Part shown: positions 28,965-38,642 of the stretch, in pieces
Layout of the letters: each line of letters begins with the position of its first letter
Position numbering within the stretch: position 1 is the stretch's first letter
Assembly: GCF_000300275.1 (NCBI RefSeq)
Contig: NZ_AMRN01000002.1
Span: 496,000-559,999, forward strand
Direction: 5' to 3'
Length of the DNA: 64,000 nucleotides
DNA from: Thalassospira profundimaris WP0211
GTDB taxonomy: Bacteria; Pseudomonadota; Alphaproteobacteria; Rhodospirillales; Thalassospiraceae
Position numbers and translations under genes: made by a program
Notes under the pieces: model-generated
The model's database searches: none
What the model saw: the letters and a program-made list of their open reading frames with translations, nothing else
What the model was told of the DNA's origin: nothing

Positions 28965-31900
28965 TTGAAAAAAATCCTTGTCGCAATTGGTGCACTTCTC
29001 GTGGTTCTTGTCGCCGCGTTGCTGATCATTCCGTCATTGATTGACTGGAATGGCTATAAGGCCGAGGTCAGTCAGGCTGTTCGCGAGGCGACCGGACGTG
29101 AGCTTGATCTTACGGGCGATCTGTCGATGTCGCTGATCCCGTCACCATCCCTGTCGGCAACGGATGTCAGCCTTGGCAATGTACCGGGCGCACAGGATGC
29201 CGAAATGGTGTCGATTGACGAGGTCCGGGTTTCCGTTGCGCTGATGCCGCTTTTGACCGGCAATGTGCAGGTGACCGAAGTCAGCCTGATCAATCCGGTG
29301 ATCGCGATTGAGACCTTTGAAGATGGTTCGAACAATCTGGTATTTGATCCCGCACAGGCCGCACGTTCCGGCCCGGACGCGGGAACAATCAGCACGCCGG
29401 GTACGGGTACTGAAAGCGCACCGCCACCAACCGAGAGTGCCGAGGGTACGACTGATGCCGCTGAGAGCACCGACAGTGATTTCGCCAGCACCATTCAGGT
29501 CGACCGTCTGGAAATTGAAAACGCGACCATCATCTATCGCGCGCCGGGCTCCGAAGAACGGATCGAGGGGCTTACCCTTGGTATATCGGCAGAGACCCTG
29601 AATGGCCCGATGGAGGGTGAAGGGTATGTTTTCTATCGCGGTATTCCGCTGACATTTGCGATGAATGTCGGGCAGATCAGCCAGACTGCACCGTTCCCGG
29701 TCAGCCTGAAACTGGGCATTGACGAGGTCGACGGCGGTGTCACCGTTGCCGGACGTGTCGATCTTTCAACGGATAACCCCGGTTTCGACGGCGAGATTGA
29801 TGGTAATTTCGATGACCTGCGTGAAGCCGCCCTTCGGATTGCAGGCGACGATGCCGACATTCCCGATATAGCGGCCAAGCCGTTTGATCTTGGCGGGCAC
29901 ATCACGGCCAATGCCAAATCGGTGACGCTCAATGATCTTTCGATCCGGTTTGGTGAAACCCGCGGGTCTGGCGCGATTGCCATTGATCAGGAACCGAGCC
30001 TCAATGCCGATGTCGCGCTTCGCTTCAATCAGCTTGATCTTGATAGCATCCTTGTTCTGGCCGATATGGGCAATACAGGCGCATCGCCTGCGTCCAGTGA
30101 CGCCAACAGCGCGCCGGAAGCATCAAGCGACGCCGGAGGTGGCGCACAATCGATCCCGTCGCAAAGCTCGGTCAAGAAAAACGGTGCTGCCAATGCACCG
30201 GCGATCCCGGCGGATCTGAAGGCGTCGATTGATTTTGAAGTCGAAACCCTGATCTATAACCAGACGCCGGTCCATAATGCGCGGATCAATGCGGCAATCG
30301 CCAATAGCAAGATCACGCTGAACGAAGTTTCTGCCGGTCTTCCCGGCGGGACAGATGTATCTGTCTTTGGCAGCATTTCCGGTAATACGCCGGACTTGAG
30401 TGCCGCACTTAGCTATGAAGTGGCATCCGAAAACATTCGTGCGGTCACGCGTTGGCTGGGTGTTGATGTCGACGGCATTCGTGCCGACCGTCTGCGCCGG
30501 TTCTCCTTGACCGGCGGGATCAAGGGCACATCCGAACAACTCAATATTTCCGATCTTGATCTTCGGGTCGATGATACCGCCATTCGCGGGGCCGTTGTTG
30601 CCAATCTCGGTGGATCGGGCCTGCCTGCCTTGGGTATTGGTCTGAAGCTCGACCGGATCAACCTGGATCAATATATCACAGCTGCGCCGGATGCGGACGT
30701 TTCCGTCTCTACGACTTCTGAGGCGGGCGGCAATGCATCGACCGGTGCTGCATCATCTTCATCGGATGCGGGCAATGCGTCTGCTGCCAAGCAGGACATG
30801 GTCAAGATCATCAAGGATGCGCTGGCCCCCCTTGAAGGCATGGCTGCCAATTACCGACTGGCCGCTGATGAGATCATTTCCTCTGGCGTGTCGGTACGTG
30901 GCATTTCAATTGATGGCAGCCTCAATGGTCAGAACATTACCCTGACCAATTTTGCGGTTGCCGATGCAGCAGGCCTTGCCGCCAGTGCAAAGGGCGCATT
31001 CAACGGTTCGGCCGATGTGCCGGCGTTTGATAACCTGTCCGTGCGTATCACGGCCAAAACGCTGGAGCCGCTGGCGAAGCTTACGGGTATTACCCTTCCG
31101 GCACCGGCCAGCAGTTACAAGAGTGTTCAGGCAAATCTGGATCTGAATGGCCCGGTCACAGGACCGACGGTTGCGCTTGATGTGTCCAACCCGCTGTTGC
31201 AGGTTGCGCTTGATGGCGTAGTTTCCGAGATGCTCGGCAGTAATCCCGGCATTGATGGCAAGCTTGCCGTTCAGGCATCCAGCCTGAACCGTGCGCTGGA
31301 GCTTTTGGCACCAACCTACACGCCATCGGGCAATCTCGGCCGACTGGCGGTTTCCGGCACGGTGAAGGGCAATGCGCAAAATGTCGCGCTCGATGGTCTG
31401 AAGCTTATCCTCGGCGCATTTGAAACGTCGGGTACCGTGCGCTTTGATGGTTCACAGGCACAGCCCAAGCTTTCTGTCGCACTATCGGGTGGCAAGCTTG
31501 TGGTGGATCCGTTCCTGCCAGCAGAAAAGCGCGCAAGCCTGATGCCCGGTATGGGCAGCGGCCCGCGCAAGGCGGCATTCAATCTGCCGAAAACCACGAT
31601 GGTTACCCGCGTTGATGCCCGCGACGGCACGCCGTGGGATGACACCGCAATTGATGTTTCGGCCCTTCGTTCGATTGATGCTGATATTGCGGTTGCCCTG
31701 GATCAGCTTGATTTCGATACCTATAGCCTGATCAATCCGGACCTGAAGGCAACGTTGGTTAACGGGCTTCTCAGCATTCCGAGCTTTACCGGGCTTCTGG
31801 GGCAGGGTGACCTTACGATTAACGGCACCTTTGATGCGCGCAACACCGATGTGCCCAAACTGGCCCTTGCCGGTCGTTTGGACAGTGCGCGGATCGAAAG

Positions 31901-32543
31901 TCTTGTGCCGATCCGGGTGGCAAGTGACACCATCCTTGGCGGACTGGGACTGACATTTGATGCAAATGCGCAGGGAAATACATCGCGGCGTCTGGTGTCG
32001 GCCCTGAACGGTACGGCCAATCTGGTTCTGAACAATGTGCGGTTCAGCAATGCCGATAAACGGTCGCCGGATCCGCGCCTGAATATCGAGGCACTTCTGC
32101 GTCAGGGCCCGCAGGCCATGGTGGTTGAAGGTGTTGGCAACAACGATCTCATGCAATCGCTTGAAGCCGACATGACCATCACCAACGGCATTGCCAAAAC
32201 CACCCGTGTCGAAGCACTGTCGCGGGTCGGCACAGCGGATGCGGATGCGACCCTTGATTTGCCGCGTTGGGTGATGGATACGCAGGCTGATTTCGATTTC
32301 TCTGAAAAAATCGAAGAATTGCCGCCGTTCAGCGTCTATGCCAAAGGCAAGATCGATGATCCGGTCATCACCGGACGCATGGACAAGGTTGCCGTTCGTG
32401 TTCTCGACAACCTGATCGACAAGGCACTGGGTGGCAGCGGATCAAGCAATGATTCATCGGGAACGGGTGGCTCTGGTGGCGGCTCTGCCGAGGATGCGGC
32501 CAAAGGCCTGCTTAAGGGGCTTTTGAACCAGTTCGGTCGCTGA
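28965..32543 (+). CDS. AsmA family protein
   Basis: 1192 residues from a TTG start with GGAG about ten bases upstream. A single N-terminal membrane helix (about 4-26, LVAIGALLVVLVAALLIIPS) is followed by the AsmA opening DWNGYKAEVSQAVREATGRE. Then come long beta-repeat regions and Ser/Ala/Gly-rich low-complexity spacers near 120-160, 375-410 and 585-610. The C-terminal AsmA_2 region contains TANLVLNNVRFSNAD and ends in a Gly/Ser tail. AsmA/TamB-like proteins are inner-membrane-anchored periplasmic bridges implicated in phospholipid transport and outer-membrane assembly. The length is at the large end for AsmA. It forms its own unit with a strong terminator. Confidence 0.9.
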   Translation: MKKILVAIGALLVVLVAALLIIPSLIDWNGYKAEVSQAVREATGRELDLTGDLSMSLIPSPSLSATDVSLGNVPGAQDAEMVSIDEVRVSVALMPLLTGNVQVTEVSLINPVIAIETFEDGSNNLVFDPAQAARSGPDAGTISTPGTGTESAPPPTESAEGTTDAAESTDSDFASTIQVDRLEIENATIIYRAPGSEERIEGLTLGISAETLNGPMEGEGYVFYRGIPLTFAMNVGQISQTAPFPVSLKLGIDEVDGGVTVAGRVDLSTDNPGFDGEIDGNFDDLREAALRIAGDDADIPDIAAKPFDLGGHITANAKSVTLNDLSIRFGETRGSGAIAIDQEPSLNADVALRFNQLDLDSILVLADMGNTGASPASSDANSAPEASSDAGGGAQSIPSQSSVKKNGAANAPAIPADLKASIDFEVETLIYNQTPVHNARINAAIANSKITLNEVSAGLPGGTDVSVFGSISGNTPDLSAALSYEVASENIRAVTRWLGVDVDGIRADRLRRFSLTGGIKGTSEQLNISDLDLRVDDTAIRGAVVANLGGSGLPALGIGLKLDRINLDQYITAAPDADVSVSTTSEAGGNASTGAASSSSDAGNASAAKQDMVKIIKDALAPLEGMAANYRLAADEIISSGVSVRGISIDGSLNGQNITLTNFAVADAAGLAASAKGAFNGSADVPAFDNLSVRITAKTLEPLAKLTGITLPAPASSYKSVQANLDLNGPVTGPTVALDVSNPLLQVALDGVVSEMLGSNPGIDGKLAVQASSLNRALELLAPTYTPSGNLGRLAVSGTVKGNAQNVALDGLKLILGAFETSGTVRFDGSQAQPKLSVALSGGKLVVDPFLPAEKRASLMPGMGSGPRKAAFNLPKTTMVTRVDARDGTPWDDTAIDVSALRSIDADIAVALDQLDFDTYSLINPDLKATLVNGLLSIPSFTGLLGQGDLTINGTFDARNTDVPKLALAGRLDSARIESLVPIRVASDTILGGLGLTFDANAQGNTSRRLVSALNGTANLVLNNVRFSNADKRSPDPRLNIEALLRQGPQAMVVEGVGNNDLMQSLEADMTITNGIAKTTRVEALSRVGTADADATLDLPRWVMDTQADFDFSEKIEELPPFSVYAKGKIDDPVITGRMDKVAVRVLDNLIDKALGGSGSSNDSSGTGGSGGGSAEDAAKGLLKGLLNQFGR

Positions 32544-32567
32544 TATCAAATCCCTTGAAAATGTTGG

Positions 32568-32600
32568 AAAACGGCCCCGTTTTGTGGGGCCGTTTTTCTT
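32568..32600 (+). terminator. terminator after asmA-like gene
   Basis: An 11-bp stem AAAACGGCCCC/GGGGCCGTTTT with a 7-base loop and TTTTTCTT downstream. Confidence 0.92.
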
Positions 32601-32713
32601 TATCCTCAAAGGCTTATCCGAAGGTCGTCATAAAACAGCAAAAAAACCTTAACAAAGAGGTCCGGCTTCGACATGATCCGCCCGTCGATTCCCTTTGATG
32701 GTAACGGTTGATT

Positions 32714-34240
32714 ATGTCGGTAAAGAAAACTGCTCTGGATAAGGATCTCAAGTGGCAAAAACGCATGGATGCGGGGCTGGGTGAAACAGCATCGATCAGT
32801 GCGAAGCTTGGTCTGGCACTTGTCTTCCTGCTTGCCTGTAGTGCGTTTGTCGCCTTTCACATGGGCGGACTGCCGCAAAGTGGCTTCCTGATCGCCGCCG
32901 CCGTTATCGGTGGTTACATGGCGCTGAATATCGGGGCCAACGACGTTGCCAACAATGTTGGTCCGGCGGTGGGTTCCAAGGCGCTGACCATGGTTGGCGC
33001 TCTTTTGATTGCGGCCATCTTCGAGGCTGCCGGCGCGATCATTGCCGGTGGCGATGTTGTCGGCACGATCAAGAACGGCATTATTGATCCAACCCAAATG
33101 CCCGATGCCCAAACCTTTGTCTGGGCGATGATGGCAGCCCTTCTGGCCGCGGCCCTTTGGCTGAACCTGGCCACCTGGTTTGGCGCACCGGTCTCAACCA
33201 CGCACTCGATTGTTGGTGGTGTCATGGGGGCTGGTATGGCCGCCGTTGGCATCGGGGCCGTGAACTGGCCGACCATGGGCACAATCGCCGCAAGTTGGGT
33301 GATCTCGCCGGTTCTGGGTGGTTTGATTGCTGCCGGGTTCCTGGCCTTTATCAAGTTCCGCATTCTTTACACCGAAGACCGCGTGACGGCTGCACGCAAG
33401 TGGGTTCCGATCTTGGTCGGCGTCATGGTCTCGGCCTTCACGATGTATCTGATGATGAAGGGTGTGAAGAAAATCTGGAAGGCCGAAACACCGGTTGTGA
33501 TTGCCATTGGTGTTGCCGCGTTCTTCCTGACCGTGATCCCGGTTCGCAAGGCCGTCTTCCGTGCCTCGGCCAGCATGACCGGCCGTCGCAAGGAAATCGC
33601 ATCGCTGTTTCGCATTCCGCTTGTCGTGTCGGCAGCTCTTCTTTCCTTCGCCCACGGCTCGAACGATGTTGCCAACGCGATTGGACCGCTCGCCGCCATT
33701 GTTTCCGGTGTTGATAGTGGTCAGATCGTTACCTCGGCCCCGATCCCGATCTGGGTGATGGTCATTGGCGCGCTTGGTATTTCTGCCGGTCTGATCCTGT
33801 TTGGTCCGAAACTGATCAAGACGGTTGGATCAAAGATCACCAAGCTTGATCCGATCCGTGCCTATACCGTGGCATTGTCGGCGGCCCTTACGGTGATTGT
33901 CGCATCTGCACTGGGTCTTCCGGTAAGTTCGACCCACATTGCGGTTGGTGCTGTGTTCGGGGTTGGTTTCCTGCGTGAAAGCCTGTCGCATCGTCGTCGC
34001 AAGGTCGCATCGCCGATGTTGGTGGACCGTCCGGAAAACGAACAGGGCGACGAACATATCGAAGCGCTTCGTCAGATTGACCCGAGTGAGGCCGAAAAGG
34101 CCGAGAAGAAAATGCGCAAGCGCCTTCTGGTGCGTCGTCGTTATGCGGTGACGATCGCAACCGCCTGGGTGGTTACGGTTCCGGCCGGTGCCTTCCTAGG
34201 CGCGCTTCTGTTCTTCACCATTCGCGGCATCATGCTGTAA
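32714..34240 (+). CDS. PiT-family inorganic phosphate permease
   Basis: 508 residues from the ATG at 32714. There are about ten or more membrane helices and the two inverted PiT signatures GANDVANNVGPAVGSKALT (near 75) and HGSNDVANAIGPLAAI (near 318). Each is followed by a conserved S-T-x-H helix (APVSTTHSIVGG and LPVSSTHIAVGA). A hydrophilic loop (about 435-475) precedes the last helices. The family is low-affinity phosphate/cation symporters. No phoU-like gene sits beside it. An N-terminal extension of about 30 residues precedes the first helix. Confidence 0.93.
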   Translation: MSVKKTALDKDLKWQKRMDAGLGETASISAKLGLALVFLLACSAFVAFHMGGLPQSGFLIAAAVIGGYMALNIGANDVANNVGPAVGSKALTMVGALLIAAIFEAAGAIIAGGDVVGTIKNGIIDPTQMPDAQTFVWAMMAALLAAALWLNLATWFGAPVSTTHSIVGGVMGAGMAAVGIGAVNWPTMGTIAASWVISPVLGGLIAAGFLAFIKFRILYTEDRVTAARKWVPILVGVMVSAFTMYLMMKGVKKIWKAETPVVIAIGVAAFFLTVIPVRKAVFRASASMTGRRKEIASLFRIPLVVSAALLSFAHGSNDVANAIGPLAAIVSGVDSGQIVTSAPIPIWVMVIGALGISAGLILFGPKLIKTVGSKITKLDPIRAYTVALSAALTVIVASALGLPVSSTHIAVGAVFGVGFLRESLSHRRRKVASPMLVDRPENEQGDEHIEALRQIDPSEAEKAEKKMRKRLLVRRRYAVTIATAWVVTVPAGAFLGALLFFTIRGIML

Positions 34241-34308
34241 CTTAAAACGAATATGGTTTCGCGGCGCGGCGCCCCATTTTCCCCGGGGCGACTTGCAGCG
34301 ATCTGCAG

Positions 34309-34341
34309 CGGCGATCAGGTTTTCCTGATCGCCGTTTTTCC
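34309..34341 (+). terminator. terminator after phosphate permease gene
   Basis: An 11-bp stem CGGCGATCAGG/CCTGATCGCCG with a TTTT loop, followed by TTTTTCC. Confidence 0.92.
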
Positions 34342-34471
34342 TTGACCGGGCCTTGGTCTGCGCGTAAACAGCCGCACCAAAGTTACACAGAATCCGTTCG
34401 TGATCGTCGCCCAGTATGGTGGGCCGCGAGATTTGTTATGCGTGGGTTCATTTGATGAGAAGGGCTAACAG

Positions 34472-35017
34472 ATGAAAGCGATCATTTTCGGTGTCCTCGC
34501 CATGGCGGTGACCGTTGTCGCATCGAACATTCTGGTCGAATACCCGCTGCCCGGCGTTCTGGCGGACTGGCTGACCTATGGTGCCTTTACCTATCCGGTC
34601 GCTTTCCTTGTAACGGACCTGACCAACCGTGCACGTGGTGCGGCGGCGGCACGGGTTGTTGTTCTGGCCGGGTTTGCGCTGGCGGTTGTTCTTTCGCTGA
34701 TCGTTGCGGATACGCGCATTGCCATCGCATCGGGTTCGGCGTTTCTGATTGCCCAGATGCTTGATGTGACCGTGTTTGACAAACTGCGCCGGGCAAGCTG
34801 GTGGAAAGCACCGCTGGTGTCGTCTGGCATCGGGTCGGCGGTTGATACCGCCTTGTTCTTCTCGATCGCGTTTGCCGGTACGGGTCTTCCGTGGGATACG
34901 TGGGCGATGGGTGATTTCGCAGCCAAGATGATCATGGCGCTGACCTGTCTGGCTCCGTTCCGTCTTTTGATGACGGTGATCACACCGCGCGCTGATGCGC
35001 AACCAGTCCGGGGCTAA
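34472..35017 (+). CDS. YhhQ/VUT-family queuosine precursor transporter
   Basis: 181 residues with about five or six helices. VUT-family motifs include VASNILVEYPLP at the first helix and YGAFTYPVAFLVTDLTNRARG, then SGSAFLIAQMLDVTVFDKLR. YhhQ of E. coli imports preQ0 and preQ1. The placement directly before queA, tgt and queF supports the same role here: salvage of 7-deazaguanine precursors. I looked for a preQ1 riboswitch in the 130-base leader and did not find the pattern. Confidence 0.88.
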   Translation: MKAIIFGVLAMAVTVVASNILVEYPLPGVLADWLTYGAFTYPVAFLVTDLTNRARGAAAARVVVLAGFALAVVLSLIVADTRIAIASGSAFLIAQMLDVTVFDKLRRASWWKAPLVSSGIGSAVDTALFFSIAFAGTGLPWDTWAMGDFAAKMIMALTCLAPFRLLMTVITPRADAQPVRG

Positions 35018-35080
35018 GAACGGCCTGATGCATGGCCGGGGCGGATCAGATATGCCGACCGTGGCCTTGTGATTTATTGC

Positions 35081-35112
35081 GAAGGGGCGCATAAGACGCC
35101 CCTTCATTTGTG
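35081..35112 (+). terminator. partial terminator/attenuator between transporter and queA
   Basis: GAAGGGGCG (35081-35089) pairs with CGCCCCTTC (35097-35105), then ATTTGTGTTT. It is moderate in strength and may reduce read-through into queA. Confidence 0.55.
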
Positions 35113-35141
35113 TTTCAATTGACCCGGAATTGCCCTGATCC

Positions 35142-36194
35142 ATGAAAGTCGATCTGTTCGATTTTGAATTGCCGCGCGACCGCATTGCCGAACACCCGGC
35201 AAATCCGCGCGATGCAGCCCGCATGCTTGATTTGTCCGGCGATGGGACACAGGACCGCATCGTTCGGGAGCTGCCTGATGTTCTGCGTCCAGGTGATTTG
35301 CTGATTTCCAATGATACCCGTGTGATCCCAGCGCGCCTGTTTGGCAAACGCGGTGAAGCCAAGGTTGAAGTCACCCTGCACAAACAGGAAGGCCTTGGCA
35401 CGTGGGTGGCATTTGCCAAACCGGCCAAGAAGCTGCGCATCGGGGAAACCTTCAAGGTTAATGATGAATTCGAAGCCGAAGTTCTTGCCAAGAAGGATGG
35501 CGGCGAAGTGACCCTGCGCTTTAACAAAACCGGCGCGGACCTGATTGCGGCCCTTGAAGAATTCGGTGTCATGCCGCTGCCACCTTATATCCGGCGTGAT
35601 GCCGGCGGTGACGATCAGGACAAATCTGATTACCAGACCATCTTTGCCCAAAAGGATGGCGCGGTTGCAGCCCCGACGGCGGGGCTGCATTTTACCCCGG
35701 AACTTTTGGCCAATCTTGATGCACGCGGGATCAATCGCCGGACGATTACTTTGCATGTCGGGGCAGGCACCTTCCTGCCGGTCAAGGTCGATGATACCGA
35801 TGATCACAAGATGCATGCCGAATGGGGTTCGATCAGCAAGGAAATCGCCGATCTGATCAATGAAACCCGTGCCAATGGCGGGCGTGTGGTTGCGGTCGGG
35901 ACCACGTCGCTGCGACTGCTCGAAAGTGCCGCCCGCGAAGACGGGGTGGTTGAACCGTTCGAGGCAGAGACCGACATCTTTATTACGCCGGGCTACAAAT
36001 TCCGCGCAGTGGATATGTTGCTGACCAACTTCCACCTGCCGCGTTCGACCCTGTTTATGCTGGTGTCGGCCTTTGCCGGGTTTGAACGGATGAAGGCGGC
36101 CTATCAGCACGCCATCGACAACGAATACCGTTTTTATTCCTATGGCGATTGCAGCCTGCTTGAATGCGCCAACAAAATTGATGCACGGACATAA
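35142..36194 (+). CDS. queA: S-adenosylmethionine:tRNA ribosyltransferase-isomerase QueA
   Basis: 350 residues, usual length. Motifs: [20 protein letters not shown] at the start, [39 protein letters not shown] and the C-terminal [18 protein letters not shown]. QueA transfers the ribosyl group of SAM to preQ1-modified tRNA to form epoxyqueuosine. It lies six bases before tgt, in pathway order with it. Confidence 0.97.
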   Translation: MKVDLFDFELPRDRIAEHPANPRDAARMLDLSGDGTQDRIVRELPDVLRPGDLLISNDTRVIPARLFGKRGEAKVEVTLHKQEGLGTWVAFAKPAKKLRIGETFKVNDEFEAEVLAKKDGGEVTLRFNKTGADLIAALEEFGVMPLPPYIRRDAGGDDQDKSDYQTIFAQKDGAVAAPTAGLHFTPELLANLDARGINRRTITLHVGAGTFLPVKVDDTDDHKMHAEWGSISKEIADLINETRANGGRVVAVGTTSLRLLESAAREDGVVEPFEAETDIFITPGYKFRAVDMLLTNFHLPRSTLFMLVSAFAGFERMKAAYQHAIDNEYRFYSYGDCSLLECANKIDART

Positions 36195-36200
36195 GAATCG

Positions 36201-37343
36201 ATGACCGAATTTCGCTATGAATTGCTTGCCCAGGATGGCAAGGCCCGTCTGGGGCGCATCCACACCGCGCACGGCGTGATTGATACGCCGACTTTCATGC
36301 CGGTGGGAACTGCGGCCACGGTTAAGGGCATGTTGCCGGAAAACGTTGCCGACACGGGTGCGCAGATCCTTTTGGGCAATACGTACCATTTGATGCTGCG
36401 TCCGGGTGCCGAACGTATCGCGCGTCTCGGTGGCTTGCACAAATTCATGAACTGGGACAAACCGATCCTGACTGATAGCGGTGGGTATCAGGTGATGTCG
36501 CTGGCGAAGCTGCGCAAGATCACCGAAGAAGGCGTCACCTTCAAAAGCCACATCGATGGTCGCAAGTTCAACCTGACGCCGGAACGCTCGATGGAGATCC
36601 AGCATCTGCTGGGATCGACCATCACCATGGCGTTCGATGAATGCACACCGTTCCCGGCCACCGAACAGCAGGCTCGTGAAAGCATGCAGATGTCGATGCG
36701 CTGGGCAAAACGGTCCAAGGATGCGTTTGTTAACCGCGAAGGCTATGCGCTTTATGGTATTCAGCAGGGCAGCGTTTTTGAGAGCCTGCGTCGCGAAAGC
36801 TCCGAAAAGCTGGCTGAACTTGACCTGCCGGGCCACTCGGTTGGTGGTCTTGCGGTTGGCGAGGGCCAGCAGATCATGTTTGATACGCTTGATTTCTGCG
36901 TTGATATGCTGCCTGCCAACAAGCCGCGTTATTTGATGGGGGTTGGCAAGCCGTCTGACCTTGTCGGTGGGGTGATGCGCGGCATTGACCAGTTTGACTG
37001 CGTGTTGCCGACCCGGTCCGGACGCAACGCACAGGCCTTTACCCATCGCGGGACGCTGAACCTTAAAAACGGCCGTCATCGCGATGATGATCGCCCGCTG
37101 GATGATCAATGTGGTTGCCCGGCCTGCACGAAATATTCGCGCGCCTATCTTCACCATCTGATCAAGGCTGGCGAGATTTTGGGTGCGGTTCTGCTGACCT
37201 GGCATAACCTTGCCTATTATCAGGATCTGATGCGCGGCATGCGCGAAGCGATTGCTGAAGGCCGCATGGACGCCTTCGCGCGCGATTTCCATGTTGGACA
37301 GGAAGGCGGGGATATCGATCCCGTGCCGATTATCGAGGACTAA
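36201..37343 (+). CDS. tgt: queuine/preQ1 tRNA-guanine transglycosylase Tgt
   Basis: 380 residues, usual length. TIM-barrel motifs: [43 protein letters not shown] (active-site Asp) and [17 protein letters not shown] with the nucleophilic Asp. The zinc site is [17 protein letters not shown]. It exchanges guanine-34 of tRNAs with GUN anticodons for preQ1. Only 3 bases separate it from queF, so the three genes form one operon. Confidence 0.97.
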   Translation: MTEFRYELLAQDGKARLGRIHTAHGVIDTPTFMPVGTAATVKGMLPENVADTGAQILLGNTYHLMLRPGAERIARLGGLHKFMNWDKPILTDSGGYQVMSLAKLRKITEEGVTFKSHIDGRKFNLTPERSMEIQHLLGSTITMAFDECTPFPATEQQARESMQMSMRWAKRSKDAFVNREGYALYGIQQGSVFESLRRESSEKLAELDLPGHSVGGLAVGEGQQIMFDTLDFCVDMLPANKPRYLMGVGKPSDLVGGVMRGIDQFDCVLPTRSGRNAQAFTHRGTLNLKNGRHRDDDRPLDDQCGCPACTKYSRAYLHHLIKAGEILGAVLLTWHNLAYYQDLMRGMREAIAEGRMDAFARDFHVGQEGGDIDPVPIIED

Positions 37344-37346
37344 GCC

Positions 37347-37814
37347 ATGGCTGATCAAACCATTTACGACAACCTGACCATGCTGGGCGGCGATACCAAG
37401 CAACCCGCATCGCCAGACGAAGCGGTTCTGGAAAGGGTACAAAACCCGCAGGCCGGAACCGATTACTGCGTGCGTTTTGTCGCACCGGAATTCACATCGC
37501 TTTGCCCGATCACCGGTCAGCCGGACTTTGCCCATCTGGTGATTGATTACGTGCCCGGTGACTGGCTGGTCGAAAGCAAGTCACTGAAGCTTTTCCTGAC
37601 CTCATTCCGCAATCACGGTTCGTTCCACGAAGATTGCACGATCAAGGTCGGCAAACGCATTGTCGAAACCCTTGACCCGAAATGGCTGCGTATCGGCGGA
37701 TACTGGTATCCTCGCGGCGGCATTCCGATTGACGTGTTCTATCAGACCGGCCCGGCACCCGAAGGTGTCTGGATCCCCGAACAGGGCGTGGCCCCGTATC
37801 GCGGGCGCGGTTAA
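37347..37814 (+). CDS. queF: NADPH-dependent 7-cyano-7-deazaguanine reductase QueF (type I)
   Basis: 155 residues, the short unimodular type. The catalytic Cys lies in [14 protein letters not shown]. The NADPH-binding QueF motif [15 protein letters not shown] follows and includes the substrate-binding Glu. QueF reduces the nitrile of preQ0 to the amine preQ1, which Tgt inserts. queC, queD and queE are not in this window. Confidence 0.96.
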   Translation: MADQTIYDNLTMLGGDTKQPASPDEAVLERVQNPQAGTDYCVRFVAPEFTSLCPITGQPDFAHLVIDYVPGDWLVESKSLKLFLTSFRNHGSFHEDCTIKVGKRIVETLDPKWLRIGGYWYPRGGIPIDVFYQTGPAPEGVWIPEQGVAPYRGRG

Positions 37815-37852
37815 GCGCCAAGACAGGCGGCAAGGCATTCATAAATCTACTG

Positions 37853-37890
37853 AAAAGACCGTACGGTATCTCTCGGCGGTCTTTTTCTTT
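37853..37890 (+). terminator. terminator after queF
   Basis: AAAAGACCG pairs with CGGTCTTTT across a 15-base loop, followed by TCTTT. It closes the queA-tgt-queF operon. Confidence 0.8.
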
Positions 37891-37924
37891 GGCTGTCACT
37901 GAAGGCTCGGATTGAGGCTGAAAT

Positions 37925-37945
37925 TTGCGAATTATTCTCATTGTC
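37925..37945 (+). promoter_or_regulatory. candidate Fur box upstream of FecI-like gene
   Basis: TTGCGAATTATTCTCATTGTC resembles the alphaproteobacterial Fur/Irr-type pattern TGCGAATnATTCTCATT. It lies about 65-80 bases before the sigma-factor start, as expected for iron repression. The match is by eye. Confidence 0.55.
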
Positions 37946-38005
37946 ATGATTTGAGATTGCTGTTATTCGATTGCCATCAGGCATTAGCCTGCCTCTTGGC
38001 AACCA

Positions 38006-38545
38006 ATGGTCGGACATCAAATGGCGCGCAACAGCGCTTCAATCTTGATTGCAAGTTTTCAGGAAAACTATGAACAGCTTTTGCGGTTTTTGACCCGGAA
38101 GCTGAATGGTGATTCCGAACGTGCTGCCGATGTTGTGCAGGATACCTATGTCCGGCTTGCGGGAACGTCCGAGCTTGATGAAACCATTGATAATCCGCGT
38201 GCCTACATCTATCGCGTGGCGGGGAACCTTGCGATAGATCGTATTCGCCGCGAACGGCGTATATCCGCACATGTGGAAACGGATCAAACGCAATCAGAAA
38301 TTCATGATCCGCAGCCGGGGCCGGAAAAGATTTTCCTGTCCCGCGAACAGATTAACATCCTTGATCATGCGCTTTCCGAACTGCCGGAAAAGCCGCGCCG
38401 GGCACTTTTGCTGTTTCGTGTTGATGGGCTGTCACATAGTGAAATTGCTGATCGGCTGGGCGTGTCGAACAGCATGGTCGCGAAATATATCGCGGGTGCC
38501 CTAAAGCATTGCCGTGACGCCCTTTTGGCGGAGGGCAGAAAATAA
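38006..38545 (+). CDS. FecI-type ECF sigma factor
   Basis: 179 residues. Sigma region 2 (about 15-85) contains RAADVVQDTYVRLAG and NPRAYIYRVAGNLAIDRIRRE. Region 4 (about 115-172) contains LPEKPRRALLLFRVDGLSHSE and LGVSNSMVAKYIAGAL. It should direct RNA polymerase to the TonB receptor gene once released by FecR. The order sigma-FecR-receptor is the classic cell-surface signalling arrangement. A second ATG at 38021 is possible. Confidence 0.92.
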   Translation: MVGHQMARNSASILIASFQENYEQLLRFLTRKLNGDSERAADVVQDTYVRLAGTSELDETIDNPRAYIYRVAGNLAIDRIRRERRISAHVETDQTQSEIHDPQPGPEKIFLSREQINILDHALSELPEKPRRALLLFRVDGLSHSEIADRLGVSNSMVAKYIAGALKHCRDALLAEGRK

Positions 38546-38642
38546 TGATAAATTTTGTTGCGGAATTGATCGCGGTTATTCGTCTAATGAACAGGGGCGG
38601 CGTCTCAGGCGTGGCCGCAATGGATATTCGGGGATACAGGTT

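Noticed and set aside
34342..34471. possible preQ1 riboswitch before the queuosine transporter
   Set aside because: The class I aptamer pattern (short GC stem with A-rich tail) and a nearby ribosome-site overlap could not be found.
35115..37535. 806-codon minus-strand frame over queA-tgt-queF
   Set aside because: It is an antisense shadow of three well-recognised plus-strand genes, with no family resemblance.
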